64,000 bases of DNA from Candidatus Nucleicultrix amoebiphila FS5 (lineage in GTDB: Bacteria > Pseudomonadota > Alphaproteobacteria > Caedimonadales > Nucleicultricaceae), in NCBI RefSeq assembly GCF_002117145.1, contig NZ_CP008743.1, positions 1,116,001 to 1,180,000 on the forward strand, written 5' to 3'. The position numbers were made by a program, and so were the translations under genes. Below the pieces are notes generated by a model that was not told where the DNA came from, made no database searches, and saw only the letters and a program-made list of their open reading frames with translations. The stretch's first letter is position 1. Each line of letters opens with the position of its first letter. Shown in pieces: positions 23,654 through 33,858 of this stretch.

Positions 23654-24402
23654 GCCCCGTGTATACCCTGTGTCGCCTTTAAAAAGGCTTTAAAAATTTG
23701 AGGGTCTTGAGGGCTGACATGATATTCAGGATGCCACTGAACCCCTAAACAAAAAGGATGATCCACAACTTCGATGGCCTCAATAATACCATCCTCGGCC
23801 CAAGCCGTTGCGATAATTCCCTTTCCCAATTCTTTAATACATTGATGGTGGGAACTATTGACCGCTGTTTCTGTGACTTGGAGAATATTAAACAGTGTTG
23901 AGTCCGGTGCGATTTTTATTGTATGGGACGGCTCATGACGCTGGGCCCCCTTTGGATGGGCCGTATTGCTCTCATGAACGAGGGAATTGGCGATATCGTC
24001 TTCAATATGCTGATTGAGGCTTCCCCCCAACGCCACATTCATAAGTTGATGGCCACCACAAATCCCGAGGATTGGGATTTTTTTGGCAAAGACCTTTTCA
24101 AAGAGAGCCATCTCCGAGTTCGTGCGGTGGGCGTTGATTTTAACCTTGGGATGACACATGGACACACCGTACCGGGCCGGATCAATGTCAAAATCCCCGC
24201 CCGTAAAAATAATCCCGTGAAGGTGATCGACCGCTTCTAAAGTCGCGGGCGTCGGCGCTAACAAGAGGGGAATGCCTCCCGCTTCTTCTACGGCACAGAC
24301 ATAACGATGGGAAAGGGCAAACCAGGGATACGCGGAATAATCGCCACTTTGGCGATAATCGAGAGTGATGCCGATCAAAGGCTTCTGAATTTTCGTCGTC
24401 AT
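23650..24402 (-). CDS. Gamma-glutamyl-gamma-aminobutyrate hydrolase family protein
   Basis: A 250-aa class I glutamine-amidotransferase-like hydrolase (PuuD type). IIFTGGDFDIDPARYG, the nucleophile elbow LGICGGHQLMNVALGGSLNQHI and GVQWHPEYH supply the Cys-His-Glu triad. PuuD cleaves gamma-glutamyl-GABA in putrescine degradation; no other puu genes are near, so the substrate may differ. First gene of the puuD-like/rluB/rsmD run. Confidence 0.9.
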   Translation of the reverse strand: MTTKIQKPLIGITLDYRQSGDYSAYPWFALSHRYVCAVEEAGGIPLLLAPTPATLEAVDHLHGIIFTGGDFDIDPARYGVSMCHPKVKINAHRTNSEMALFEKVFAKKIPILGICGGHQLMNVALGGSLNQHIEDDIANSLVHESNTAHPKGAQRHEPSHTIKIAPDSTLFNILQVTETAVNSSHHQCIKELGKGIIATAWAEDGIIEAIEVVDHPFCLGVQWHPEYHVSPQDPQIFKAFLKATQGIHGA

Positions 24403-24657
24403 AATCGTTTTCTTACGCTATGCAAGGCTTGATTGCAATGGGTCATTGCGTTAAAATTGATTAAAGTTTAGGAAAAAATGTTGCGATTACGACACACACG
24501 TTTTCAAAAAAACTAAAAATCCCCCCTCAAGATTGCTTTCACTCCTTAAAACGCGTTTCATGGGCACGTGGTAATAGATGTTTTGGACGTGTGCGTCTTA
24601 TTAATGGATTTACCGAAAACAGATAAGGCACCGTCAAGATTTTTAGGAGAAAAAAGG

Positions 24658-26016
24658 ATGAAAAAGTTTTTACTCGGTACAACAGCAGTGGCTTTGGGAA
24701 TGGTGACATTAGCAAGCCCTGTTATGGCGGTAGCCCAAGAGAAATTTGGGGCAAATCGCAGAGATACAACCCCAAGTTTGACGTTCTCAGGGGAAGGTAA
24801 CTTCCATATGATGTTCTTCAAGCAAAAACAAAGGGACATTGACCCAGCAGTTGGAGCTCTTCAGGCTCCTGGTAAAGGTCAAGGCACACACTTTGAATTT
24901 GCCGACACCCGCTTCAATATCGCTGTGGACGGCAAGACCCAAGGCTATGGGGAAATGGATTATGGAATGCTCATTGGTCTCAATGGGGATAAAAATGAAA
25001 CTCAAACCATTGATGAAGCCCGCGTTCACTTAAAGGGCGAATGGGGAACCATGACAGCCGGTAATACCCGGGGTATTGAATACACCATGTCTGTTGGTCC
25101 TCTTCAAGATGTGATGGGCGGAACCGGCGGAACCGATGGTAACTATACCCACGTTGTAAACAGAACCACGGGCGTTGTTGTGAAGGCGCAACCTTTGGGT
25201 CGTTCCCTTGATTCTACAAAAATCAACTACTACACACCCAGAATCTATGGGTTTCAAGCTGGATTCAGCTTTACCCCAAACTCCCGTCATTTTGGTGAAA
25301 GGCGCTTATTTACCCTCACAAATACTCATGACGGCGCTAATGCGATTCCTTTCGACAAAAATCACATTGCGGCTGGGTTAAATTTTAAACATAAATTCAA
25401 TTGTGGTATAGATCTCGCCGCTAGCGCTATCGGCCTCTGGGCAGGAAGCACTCAACAAAACCGTGGAAGACTCGCTCCAATTGGTAACAACTTTTTAGCA
25501 CCGCAAGTTGTTGGAGCTTCAGGAACTGCAAACCGTCAAAAAACAAAAGCATACCTTTTGGGGTTCGTTTTGGGGTATGGCAATTTCGAAGGTGGCTTTG
25601 AATTCATCGATAACATGAAGAGCCAAGAGTTGATTGGTCTCAGTGATAACGATGCCGGTCGCATCTATAACTTTGGATTGGCCTATAACATCGGCCCAGA
25701 TAAGATTTCTGCCTCTTATAGCCATACAACCCGTCGACTCGGTAAAAATGCTGCGGTACCAGCGTCTGTTAACCTCGGCCGTGCAAAAGCCAACGTCTTC
25801 TCCTTGGCTGCTGAACGTAAGCTCGCGCCTGGTTTGGTCTTCTTTGCTGAAGGTACATACTTCAAGTATGATACAAACAATCAAATGAATAACGCAAACT
25901 ATGCTGGTGCCCGTGAATGGTGGGCTGTAAGCAGCTCTGGAAGTGCCAGCGAGCCTAACTTCGTTGACAACAACCGTGGCCATGTTGGTGTACTCGGTAT
26001 GCGCGTAAAGTTCTAA
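24658..26016 (+). CDS. Outer-membrane porin
   Basis: ATG 24658 follows AGGAG and gives 452 aa with a signal peptide (FLLGTTAVALGMVTLASPVMA). The mature protein is a run of alternating amphipathic beta strands typical of alphaproteobacterial porins, with the constriction-loop-like segment GEWGTMTAGNTRGIEYTMSVGPLQD and an aromatic-rich, phenylalanine-terminated last strand (VGVLGMRVKF). Strong terminator downstream and biased codons suggest high expression. Forms channels for small solutes. Confidence 0.9.
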   Translation: MKKFLLGTTAVALGMVTLASPVMAVAQEKFGANRRDTTPSLTFSGEGNFHMMFFKQKQRDIDPAVGALQAPGKGQGTHFEFADTRFNIAVDGKTQGYGEMDYGMLIGLNGDKNETQTIDEARVHLKGEWGTMTAGNTRGIEYTMSVGPLQDVMGGTGGTDGNYTHVVNRTTGVVVKAQPLGRSLDSTKINYYTPRIYGFQAGFSFTPNSRHFGERRLFTLTNTHDGANAIPFDKNHIAAGLNFKHKFNCGIDLAASAIGLWAGSTQQNRGRLAPIGNNFLAPQVVGASGTANRQKTKAYLLGFVLGYGNFEGGFEFIDNMKSQELIGLSDNDAGRIYNFGLAYNIGPDKISASYSHTTRRLGKNAAVPASVNLGRAKANVFSLAAERKLAPGLVFFAEGTYFKYDTNNQMNNANYAGAREWWAVSSSGSASEPNFVDNNRGHVGVLGMRVKF

Positions 26017-26042
26017 TCAATAACAATACTGATCATGAACTT

Positions 26043-26069
26043 GGGGGAGGCTTCGGCCTCCCCTTTTTT
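26043..26069 (+). terminator. Rho-independent terminator of the porin gene
   Basis: Perfect 8-bp GGGGAGGC/GCCTCCCC stem with a TTCG tetraloop (UUCG in RNA) followed by seven T residues. Confidence 0.95.
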
Positions 26070-26095
26070 ATTGTCTATAATGACATTCCTGCTTG

Positions 26096-26176
26096 GTCAT
26101 CGCGAGACTCCTCTTGAGAGTCGTGGCGATCCACCTTATTTATTGTGATGGATCACATCGCTGCGCTCGTGATGAC
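26096..26176. repeat. Palindromic intergenic repeat-like element
   Basis: GTCATCGCGAG at the left end is complementary, with wobbles, to CTCGTGATGAC at the right end. Inside lie GTGGCGATCCA and TGGATCACATCGCTGCG, which also pair. The pattern resembles the dispersed palindromic repeats found between genes in Rickettsiales and Holosporales. A degenerate half copy (CTGCGAGACCTCTGG...CGGCAGTCCA) follows at about 26191-26221. Confidence 0.5.
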
Positions 26177-26347
26177 GATTGAGAGGGAGTTACTGCGAGA
26201 CCTCTGGCCGCGGCAGTCCAACGTTTTACTTTTCCCCCTCACAAAAAATACAAAATTATAGCAGATGTTAAACGCTACCCCCTTGACCTTAAAGCGGAAA
26301 GGCTCCATACCTTGTTCATTCACTTCACGATAAAGAGGACAAGGATT

Positions 26348-26857
26348 ATGGCTAAAGTTACGTATATTCTCGGATCATCCTTCATCGCCATCGCCCTTTT
26401 AGGCGGGTGTGCCAGTGACGCTATTAAAAACGACGAGGACATTCCCGGTCGCCGCGAGCAACGCTATAAAGACATAGGGAAGTTGTTCGGAGATGATACG
26501 TTTGCCATTGGTCCTAAAGCCCACGAAGAAGAGCCCACCAGTGGCATAGGCGTTAACAGCTATCTCTGGCGCGCGGCCCTTGATACCATCAGCTTTATGC
26601 CCTTGAAATCCGCCGATCCTTTTGGCGGAGTTATTTTAACGGAGTGGTATTCACCGCCCGCCACCCCCAATGAACGCTTCAAAATTGATATTCGCATTTT
26701 GGACCGCCAATTGAGAGCCGATGGCGTAAAAGTCTCCATCTTTAAACAAGATCTCCAAGGGAACCAATGGATCGATATGACGATCGATACGCAACGGGCA
26801 ACGGATATTGAAGACGCTATCTTGACCCGGGCCCGTCAAATTAAGATGAATATGTAA
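26348..26857 (+). CDS. DUF3576 lipoprotein
   Basis: ATG 26348 with AAGGA upstream gives 169 aa. A lipoprotein signal ends in LLGGC (Cys about residue 18). The DUF3576 body has SGIGVNSYLWRAALDTISFMPLKSADPFGGVILTEWY and a C-terminal TRARQIK. The family is restricted largely to alphaproteobacteria and commonly precedes leuS and lptE, suggesting an envelope role. Function unknown. Confidence 0.93.
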   Translation: MAKVTYILGSSFIAIALLGGCASDAIKNDEDIPGRREQRYKDIGKLFGDDTFAIGPKAHEEEPTSGIGVNSYLWRAALDTISFMPLKSADPFGGVILTEWYSPPATPNERFKIDIRILDRQLRADGVKVSIFKQDLQGNQWIDMTIDTQRATDIEDAILTRARQIKMNM

Positions 26858-26866
26858 GGATTGGTG

Positions 26867-29437
26867 ATGGCCCTCGACGATCGGTATAATCCCAAGGAAA
26901 ACGAGCAAAAATGGCAAACCGTATGGCACGATCAACAATCGTTTAAGGCCGACGACCACCCCACAAAGCCGAAGTATTATGTCTTGGAAATGTTCCCTTA
27001 TCCTTCTGGGCGTATTCACATGGGCCATGCCCGCAATTACACGATTGGGGATGTCATTGCTCGGTTTAAAAAAGCCGAGGGCTTTCACGTCCTGCATCCC
27101 ATGGGATGGGACGCCTTTGGATTGCCCGCTGAAAATGCAGCGATCCAAAACAAGCGTCCTCCCGCTGAATGGACCCATGAAAACATCGCCATTATGAAGC
27201 AACAACTCCAAGCCATGGGGCTTTCCTATGACTGGAGCCGGGAAATCTGTAGCTGTGATGCCAATTACTATGCCCATGAACAAAAGATCTTTTTAGATTT
27301 CTACACACATAATTTTGTGTACCGCAAAGAAAGCTTTGTGAACTGGGACCCTGTCGAGCACACTGTGTTGGCCAATGAACAAGTCATCGATGGGAAAGGA
27401 TGGCGTTCCGGCGCCCCCATTGAAAAGCGCAAGCTTCAACAATGGTATCTGAAAATTACGGACTTTGCGGAAGACCTCTTAAAAGGCTTGGATACGCTCA
27501 CACAGTGGCCTGAAAAAGTAATCACCATGCAGCGCAATTGGATCGGAAAGTCCTATGGGGCAACCGTTGAGTTTGTCATCGAGGGCCGCTCAGACGCGCT
27601 TAAGATTTTCACCACGCGCCCTGAAACACTTTTTGGCGCAAGCTTTTGTGCCCTGTCCCCCAACCATCCCTTAGCCGAAGAATTGTCCAAGACCAATCAA
27701 GCCCTCGCAGACTTTATTATAGACTGCAATAGGGCGGGAACCAGTTTAGAAGCCATCGAAAAGATGGAAAAGCGCGGTCTTGATACGGGCCTTAAGGTCG
27801 TCCATCCCTTTGATCCAACGTGGACATTGCCCCTTTATGTGGCCAACTTTGTGCTGATGGAGTATGGAACCGGAGCGGTATTTGCCTGTCCTGCCCACGA
27901 TGCGCGCGATTTTGAGTTTGCGAAGAAATACAATCTGCCTATCAAGGCGATTCTCCATCCCAAAGATGCTGATGAAACCTTCGCGGTACAGGATCAAGCC
28001 TATGAAGGGGACGGGATTCTCTTTCATTCGGATTTTATGAATGGGATTTCCAATGCTGACGCTCTGCCCCTTGCTATTCAAAAGCTGGAAGACCTTAAAA
28101 AAGGCGTGGCCACCCTCACCTATCGCTTAAGGGATTGGGGTGTTTCCCGCCAACGGTATTGGGGATGTCCCATCCCGATCATTCATTGCGGGGTATGTGG
28201 CGTCGTTCCTGTGCCAGAAAAAGATCTGCCCGTGCTTTTGCCAACGGATGTAACCTTTGATAAGCCAGGCAATCCCCTCGCCCACCATCCCACATGGAAA
28301 AATGTTTCCTGCCCGACGTGTGGTCAGGCGGCGCAACGGGAAACTGATACGCTGGATACTTTCTTTGAGTCCTCATGGTATTTCGCGCGCTTTTGTTCCC
28401 CCCAGGCCCCAACGCCCTTTGTTAAGGAAGTTGCCGATACATGGCTGCCCGTGGATCAATACATTGGCGGTATTGAACATGCTGTCCTCCACCTTCTCTA
28501 TGCACGTTTTTTCACCCGCGCTTTAAAAGCGTGTGGGTATCTGAATATTGAAGAGCCTTTCCAACGCCTGCTTTCCCAAGGCATGGTCTGTCATATGACC
28601 TATCGGGCGCACAATGGCGATTGGTTATTGCCAGAAGAAGTCGGTTTTGATGATGCGGGGAAACCCTATCGTCTCAGCGATCACAGCCCTGTCCGTCCTG
28701 GACGCTCTGAAAAAATGAGTAAGTCCAAGAAAAACGTTGTTGATTCCCAAATCTTTATCGACGCTTTTGGCGCCGATACAGCACGTTTGTTTATGATCTC
28801 TGACAGTCCTCCAGAGAGGGATTTTGAATGGACCGATGCGGGAGCCCAAGGGGCGTGGAAATATTTGAATCGTCTTTGGCGTTATGGCGTGTCTATTCTT
28901 GACGACCTCAAGACAAAGGCCCCCATGCCCACAACCCTCAACGATACTGAACTGTCCTTGAGAAAAACCGTTCACCAAACCCTGAAAACAGCGACAAAGG
29001 ATCTGCGCGTTTTTCACTTAAATCGTTATGTGGCTCGCTTGCGGGAGTTAAGCAATATTCTCTTTGACCTCAACCTTGAGAGTGTTCAAAAGCCCGTGTT
29101 AAAAGAAGCCTTTGAAAGTCTTCTCCAGCTTTTAAATCCCGTAGCGCCTCATATTACAGAAGAACTATGGCAACGGTTGGGTCATTCTGTGATGTTGACA
29201 GAAACAGCCTGGCCTGTTTTCGATGAAGCTCTGGCCCACGAGGATAGCTTTACGTTGGCTGTCCAAGTGAATGGTAAACTTCGAGCAACCCTCGAGATCA
29301 CCGAAGATCACCCCCAAAGTGAGATTGAAGCGTTGGCTCTCGACGATCCCCGAGTCAAAGCTCAACTTGACGGCAAGCAGGTGAAGAAAATGATTCTGGT
29401 TCCCAAAAAGGTTTTAAACATTGTTGTCTCTGGTTAG
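26867..29437 (+). CDS. leuS: Leucyl-tRNA synthetase
   Basis: An 856-aa class I aminoacyl-tRNA synthetase charging tRNA-Leu. ATG 26867 lies six bases after AAGGA. The HIGH motif appears as HMGH in [15 protein letters not shown]; the editing domain includes [23 protein letters not shown] is present as [12 protein letters not shown]. Length is normal. It overlaps lptE by 17 bp. Confidence 0.98.
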   Translation: MALDDRYNPKENEQKWQTVWHDQQSFKADDHPTKPKYYVLEMFPYPSGRIHMGHARNYTIGDVIARFKKAEGFHVLHPMGWDAFGLPAENAAIQNKRPPAEWTHENIAIMKQQLQAMGLSYDWSREICSCDANYYAHEQKIFLDFYTHNFVYRKESFVNWDPVEHTVLANEQVIDGKGWRSGAPIEKRKLQQWYLKITDFAEDLLKGLDTLTQWPEKVITMQRNWIGKSYGATVEFVIEGRSDALKIFTTRPETLFGASFCALSPNHPLAEELSKTNQALADFIIDCNRAGTSLEAIEKMEKRGLDTGLKVVHPFDPTWTLPLYVANFVLMEYGTGAVFACPAHDARDFEFAKKYNLPIKAILHPKDADETFAVQDQAYEGDGILFHSDFMNGISNADALPLAIQKLEDLKKGVATLTYRLRDWGVSRQRYWGCPIPIIHCGVCGVVPVPEKDLPVLLPTDVTFDKPGNPLAHHPTWKNVSCPTCGQAAQRETDTLDTFFESSWYFARFCSPQAPTPFVKEVADTWLPVDQYIGGIEHAVLHLLYARFFTRALKACGYLNIEEPFQRLLSQGMVCHMTYRAHNGDWLLPEEVGFDDAGKPYRLSDHSPVRPGRSEKMSKSKKNVVDSQIFIDAFGADTARLFMISDSPPERDFEWTDAGAQGAWKYLNRLWRYGVSILDDLKTKAPMPTTLNDTELSLRKTVHQTLKTATKDLRVFHLNRYVARLRELSNILFDLNLESVQKPVLKEAFESLLQLLNPVAPHITEELWQRLGHSVMLTETAWPVFDEALAHEDSFTLAVQVNGKLRATLEITEDHPQSEIEALALDDPRVKAQLDGKQVKKMILVPKKVLNIVVSG

Positions 29438-29927
29438 ATTCTTTTTCCTTATCGGTCTTTTGAGCGGGTGTGGCTTCCAACCTATGTATGCCCCCCATCA
29501 TGGGACGTCAGAAGAACTGACGAAGATTAAGATCAACGTTATCGCAGATCGAACAGGGCAGATGCTCCGCAACAAGCTCTCTCAAAACTTTACACCCCAT
29601 GGTCATACATCGGCGCATCCTCTTTATGCCCTTGATGTCAGAGTGACTGAAACTCGTTCGGATATCAGTTTTCGTAAAGATGCCACCTCTCGGCGCGCTC
29701 AAATTACGATGGTGGCTCATTATAGTTTAAAGAGCCTGGACACTCAAAAAATCGTCACGGCGGGAACTGTTGAAGAGATTTCAGGGTTCTCCATTGGGTC
29801 CCAAGCTGATTTTGCGTCTCTGCCCGCTGTTGTGTCCGAGAAAAACACCCGTGAACGCCTTATTGAAGCGCTGGCTCAAGAGATCACCCTTCAGTTGGCA
29901 GGATATTTCATTGAGAAGCAAGGATAA
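29421..29927 (+). CDS. lptE: LPS-assembly lipoprotein LptE
   Basis: A 168-aa lipoprotein that plugs LptD during lipopolysaccharide insertion into the outer membrane. The TTG at 29421 has AAGG nine bases upstream and lies inside the end of leuS. The lipobox is [11 protein letters not shown], the classic LptE start, followed by conserved [11 protein letters not shown] and beta strands. The presence of lptE implies the organism makes LPS or a related glycolipid. Confidence 0.93.
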   Translation: MLSLVRFFFLIGLLSGCGFQPMYAPHHGTSEELTKIKINVIADRTGQMLRNKLSQNFTPHGHTSAHPLYALDVRVTETRSDISFRKDATSRRAQITMVAHYSLKSLDTQKIVTAGTVEEISGFSIGSQADFASLPAVVSEKNTRERLIEALAQEITLQLAGYFIEKQG

Positions 29928-29933
29928 GATGTA

Positions 29934-30923
29934 GTGAAGATTCAAACCTTCTTACCTCTGTTACAAAAAGCGCCCTCTCTTCCAGCTGTTTTTTATCTTT
30001 ATGGCTCTAACCAAGGTCTTCTTTCATTTCGCGAACAAACCCTTCTTAAAATTCTTAAAGAAACTCATCGTTCTCTGAAAGTTGATGTTCTTGAAAGTTT
30101 CGAAGACCTGAATTTTTTGGAGAGCCCGTCCCTCTTCGGAGAGCCCAACGATATAAAGCTGTATCGATTTGATCAACTGACGGAAAAATCTTTAGGGACC
30201 CTACAAGAGACAGTGAAAACATTAAACACGTCTCTCTTGTTGATCAGCCAAAGTCTGAATTTTAAATCAAAAGTAACCCAATTTTTGGAAACTCAGCCTC
30301 ATTGTTATGCCCTTGGCTGTTACCTTCCCGCCCAGGATGAAATCACTCAATATGCGCGTCTGTTCTTAACAAAACATTCGATCACTCTTGATCCCTCTGT
30401 TTTTACCGTGTTGATCGACCTTTTGAAAACGAACCTGGAGCAATTTCATCAAAACCTTGAGAAGCTTTCTCTTTATGCTCATAACACCTCAACGTTAACG
30501 CTTGAAGACATCGAAAGCCTTTTGATATCAGACCTCAAACCTAATTTTGAGCTGTTATGCCAAGGGGTCTTAACCCGTCAATCGAAAAGTATCATCGAGC
30601 GTATGCCCCACAATCTGGACGTTCAAGACAGCATTGCTCTTCACCGTCTCATGCTCCGGTACTTTTTAAATCTTTTTGAGCTACGCCATTCTCTGAACGA
30701 CCATACGCCGCTTGATAAAGCGCTGACGACACTGTCTCAACCGGTTTATAGTAATCAAGCTAAGATTCTGAAGTCAGTTCTCCCTCTTTGGTCTGTTGGG
30801 GGGCTTAAAAGTGTTTTGGGACAACTAGAGATCCTTGATCGCTCTTTAAAATCAGGACTTACAGACATGCGTGAACATTTTCTGGAAATTCTATTAAGGA
30901 TAGCCTATCTTAAGGATTCTTAA
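29934..30923 (+). CDS. holA: DNA polymerase III delta subunit
   Basis: A 329-aa clamp-loader subunit that opens the sliding clamp. GTG 29934 is the only sensible start, 6 bases after the lptE stop. FYLYGSNQGLLSFRE, ESPSLFGEPNDIKLYRF and LEQFHQNLEKLSLYA mark the three HolA domains. The leuS-lptE-holA order is conserved in alphaproteobacteria. Confidence 0.93.
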   Translation: MKIQTFLPLLQKAPSLPAVFYLYGSNQGLLSFREQTLLKILKETHRSLKVDVLESFEDLNFLESPSLFGEPNDIKLYRFDQLTEKSLGTLQETVKTLNTSLLLISQSLNFKSKVTQFLETQPHCYALGCYLPAQDEITQYARLFLTKHSITLDPSVFTVLIDLLKTNLEQFHQNLEKLSLYAHNTSTLTLEDIESLLISDLKPNFELLCQGVLTRQSKSIIERMPHNLDVQDSIALHRLMLRYFLNLFELRHSLNDHTPLDKALTTLSQPVYSNQAKILKSVLPLWSVGGLKSVLGQLEILDRSLKSGLTDMREHFLEILLRIAYLKDS

Positions 30924-30947
30924 GATATAAATTATAAGGGAAAAGAA

Positions 30948-32210
30948 ATGTTCTCTCTGAAGGAAAGAATTGGATGGCTTCCGGCTGAAATTTGGCCAGT
31001 TACGATAGCGAATATGCTTGTGGCCATCTCGACAACCATGGCGTTTAGCATTTCCCCTTTTTATATTACCGCTGTTCTCGGGATCAGTATGTTTTCCATG
31101 GGCGCCATGGAAGGCTTTACGGAAGGCCTCTCTCAGATTAGTAAACTTTTCTCTGGGATATCGAGCGACTATTCTCGCAAAAAGAAACCAACGTTGATTT
31201 TTGGGGTTCTCATGACAGCGCTCTCAAAGCCATTTTTTATTTTGGCGGCGGGTGTGGGCGGCGTCATGACTTCAAAAATTCTTGAACGTATGAGTAATGG
31301 TGTTATCGCGACCCCCAGAGATGCTTATGTGGCCGACATCTCAACCCGTGATACGCGGGGAGCGTGTTATGGCATCATGATGACGGGCAAAACAGTGGGA
31401 TGCATTATTGGACCTTTTCTCGTAAGCTTTTTAACTTTGTTTACAGAAAATTATCGCGTTCTTTTGTGGATTGGCCTCATTCCGTGTTTGGTTGCCGTTA
31501 TATTGCTGTGGAAAGGAATGAACGAAGAAGTTTCGGGCACACAAATTAATCTCCCCTTAAAAACTCAAGAAAGTCGCTTATCGTTGAAAGATATCGCGAA
31601 GTTGCCCCTTAATTATTGGTCGTTGCTTATCACCTCATCTTTATTCATGTTTGCGCGCTTTAGTGATGGTTTTTTAGCGCTTCGTCTTAAGGAACTGGGA
31701 GCTCCAACGTGGTTATGTATGGCGACGATTGGCATTTTTAATGCCATTTCAGCGTTATGTTGCTATCCCATTGGTCGTCTCTCGGATAAAATCGATCGTT
31801 CAAAACTGCTCTATTTTTCTTACATTACCCTGTTGTTGTCAAACGTTTGCTTTATTTTTGCGACAGATTTGTGGTTGGGCCTGGTGGGCGTCTTGCTTTG
31901 GGGAGCGCAACGGGGAAGTTCACAAATTTTATTTACAGCCATTGTTGCCGATGAATCCCCCAAACGCATCTTGGGAACAGCCATTGGTTTATTTTATATC
32001 GTCATAGGGGTTATGTCATTATTAGCAGGAGCTGTTTGCGGTTGGTTTGCTGACGGCGCTTTAGCGTGGTCGTTCGTTTTCGGGGCGTCTGTTTCCACAT
32101 TGGCTACGATTTCTCTCGCCTTGAGAAATCGTTTCTTTAATCGCCCAACGCCTGTTTCAGAAACACCTGTGGTTGGCCAAGGCGAAACTCTAGAAAAAAT
32201 GATCGCCTAG
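30948..32210 (+). CDS. MFS transporter
   Basis: A 420-aa major facilitator with about 12 hydrophobic segments. The loop 2-3 motif is GISSDYSRKKKPTLIFG and its repeat is GRLSDKIDRSKLLYFS. RMSNGVIATPRDAYVAD resembles a branch of uncharacterised drug/sugar-phosphate-like MFS proteins common in alphaproteobacteria. Substrate cannot be told. It converges on parB, overlapping its end by 4 bp. Confidence 0.9.
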   Translation: MFSLKERIGWLPAEIWPVTIANMLVAISTTMAFSISPFYITAVLGISMFSMGAMEGFTEGLSQISKLFSGISSDYSRKKKPTLIFGVLMTALSKPFFILAAGVGGVMTSKILERMSNGVIATPRDAYVADISTRDTRGACYGIMMTGKTVGCIIGPFLVSFLTLFTENYRVLLWIGLIPCLVAVILLWKGMNEEVSGTQINLPLKTQESRLSLKDIAKLPLNYWSLLITSSLFMFARFSDGFLALRLKELGAPTWLCMATIGIFNAISALCCYPIGRLSDKIDRSKLLYFSYITLLLSNVCFIFATDLWLGLVGVLLWGAQRGSSQILFTAIVADESPKRILGTAIGLFYIVIGVMSLLAGAVCGWFADGALAWSFVFGASVSTLATISLALRNRFFNRPTPVSETPVVGQGETLEKMIA

Positions 32211-33088
32211 AGCTTTTCGTTGTTTTTGGTAAATCTATCCAAAAGTTGATCTAACTGCTCTAGATCTTTAAAATAAAGAGTCAATTGATAGGGCTTATTT
32301 TTGAGCGACACCTCGGCTTTTACCCCTAACAAATTACTAATCATCTCTGTAAGCTGTTGATTGTCTCCTATCTCTTCCGGTTCAGCCGTTTTTTGGGGGG
32401 ACAGTTTTTTGGGAGAGACCTTATTGTGCGTCTCTTGAACGAGTTTTTCAGTTTGTCGAACGGTGAGATTCTGATTAAGAATTTTTTCTGCCAACTCCCG
32501 CGCATTGGGCTGCCCCACCAAACTGCGCGCGTGACCCGCCGTTAGTTTTCCTTGACGAACATAGCTTTGAATATCTTCAGGCAACGTTAATAAGCGCAAA
32601 ATATTGGCGATATGACTGCGACTTTTTCCAATGATTTTTCCAAGCTCTTCTTGCGTATGGTGAAACTCAACCATCAACTTTTGATACCCTTCCGCTTCTT
32701 CAAGGGGGTTCAAATCTTGACGTTGCACGTTTTCAATCAGCGCTGTTTCGAGGGCCTCTACGTCGCTTAAGGGGCGCACAATGACGGGGACTTGATCTAA
32801 TCCAGCCTTTTGAGCCGAACGCCAACGCCGTTCACCGGCGACAATTTCAAAAGGACCTGAATGACCGATCAGAGGTCTCACAATAATGGGTTGCAAAATC
32901 CCCTTTTCTTTAACGGAAGCCACCAGGGAGTCCATGTTCTCGTCATCAAAAAGACTACGTGGTTGATAACGGCCTGCCACCAAATCATTAATATTAATCA
33001 TACGAATTGTATTGGCCGTGTCTTCTGACAAATCAGGGCCAAGAATTGCAGATAATCCGCGACCAAGTGAACGAGATGGATTTACCAT
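32207..33088 (-). CDS. parB: Chromosome-partitioning protein ParB
   Basis: A 293-aa parS-binding CTPase clamp. SLGRGLSAILG start, the ParB/Srx CTP motifs (YQPRSLFDDE; GERRWRSAQKAG), the HTH (TQEELGKIIGKSRSHIANILRLL) and a C-terminal dimerisation segment are all visible. The length is normal. It overlaps the end of parA by 7 bp; a perfect parS lies 1.4 kb upstream. Confidence 0.97.
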   Translation of the reverse strand: MVNPSRSLGRGLSAILGPDLSEDTANTIRMININDLVAGRYQPRSLFDDENMDSLVASVKEKGILQPIIVRPLIGHSGPFEIVAGERRWRSAQKAGLDQVPVIVRPLSDVEALETALIENVQRQDLNPLEEAEGYQKLMVEFHHTQEELGKIIGKSRSHIANILRLLTLPEDIQSYVRQGKLTAGHARSLVGQPNARELAEKILNQNLTVRQTEKLVQETHNKVSPKKLSPQKTAEPEEIGDNQQLTEMISNLLGVKAEVSLKNKPYQLTLYFKDLEQLDQLLDRFTKNNEKL

Positions 33089-33858
33089 TGTGATCCTCCG
33101 GCTTGTTTCAATAATATTTCGCTGGCCAAGTGCATATAAGCAATAGAACCCGTGTTTTGCACATCATAAATAACGACGGGTTTTCCGTGGGAAGGCGCTT
33201 CAGAAACCCGCACACTCCTCGGAATAACTGTTTTAAAGACTTTATCTTTAAAGTGATAGCGGGCATCTTCGGCCACCTGTGCCGAAAGAGCACTTCGTTT
33301 ATCAAACATTGTTAAAACGATGCCTGACAGTTTAAGGGTGGGGTTAAAAGTATTCCTGACACGTTTAATAGTTTCAACCAATCGTGCTAAACCATCCAGC
33401 GCATAAAATTCACACTGAAGGGGGACGAGTACTTCGTCGGCGGCCACTAGGGCATTCACCGTCAGTAATCCTAAGGCCGGTGGACAATCGATAATAATAT
33501 ACTGATACTCTAAGCGCGCTTGAGCGAGCGCATCTCTCAATTTATACTCCCGCCCCTTCAGAGAAACCAATTCAATTTCAGCCCCAGCCAAATCGCTTGA
33601 GGCTGTTGATATATAAAGATTCGGTATTTTTGTACGGCCAATACCTTTTTCGAAGGATGTTCGTCCAATAAGAATATCGTAGGAGCCGGATTTCGTCTGT
33701 CGATCAAAATGCCCCATCCCCGTTGAGGCGTTTCCTTGAGGATCTAAATCAATGAGAAGGACTTTTTGTTCGACAGAGGCTAAAGAAGTTGCAAGGTTAA
33801 CAGCAGTCGTCGTTTTACCAACCCCCCCTTTTTGATTGGCCACGGCTATGATGGTCAT
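33082..33858 (-). CDS. parA: Chromosome-partitioning ATPase ParA
   Basis: A 258-aa Walker-type ATPase. The deviant Walker A is KGGVGKTTTAVNLA, the switch regions are LLIDLDPQGNASTGMG and YIIIDCPPALGLLT. Works with ParB to segregate replicated origins. The start lies 44 bp inside the rsmG gene. Confidence 0.97.
   Translation of the reverse strand: MTIIAVANQKGGVGKTTTAVNLATSLASVEQKVLLIDLDPQGNASTGMGHFDRQTKSGSYDILIGRTSFEKGIGRTKIPNLYISTASSDLAGAEIELVSLKGREYKLRDALAQARLEYQYIIIDCPPALGLLTVNALVAADEVLVPLQCEFYALDGLARLVETIKRVRNTFNPTLKLSGIVLTMFDKRSALSAQVAEDARYHFKDKVFKTVIPRSVRVSEAPSHGKPVVIYDVQNTGSIAYMHLASEILLKQAGGSQW

Noticed and set aside
25519-25983. Leftward open frame inside the porin gene
   Set aside because: Antisense shadow of a strongly coding porin sequence.
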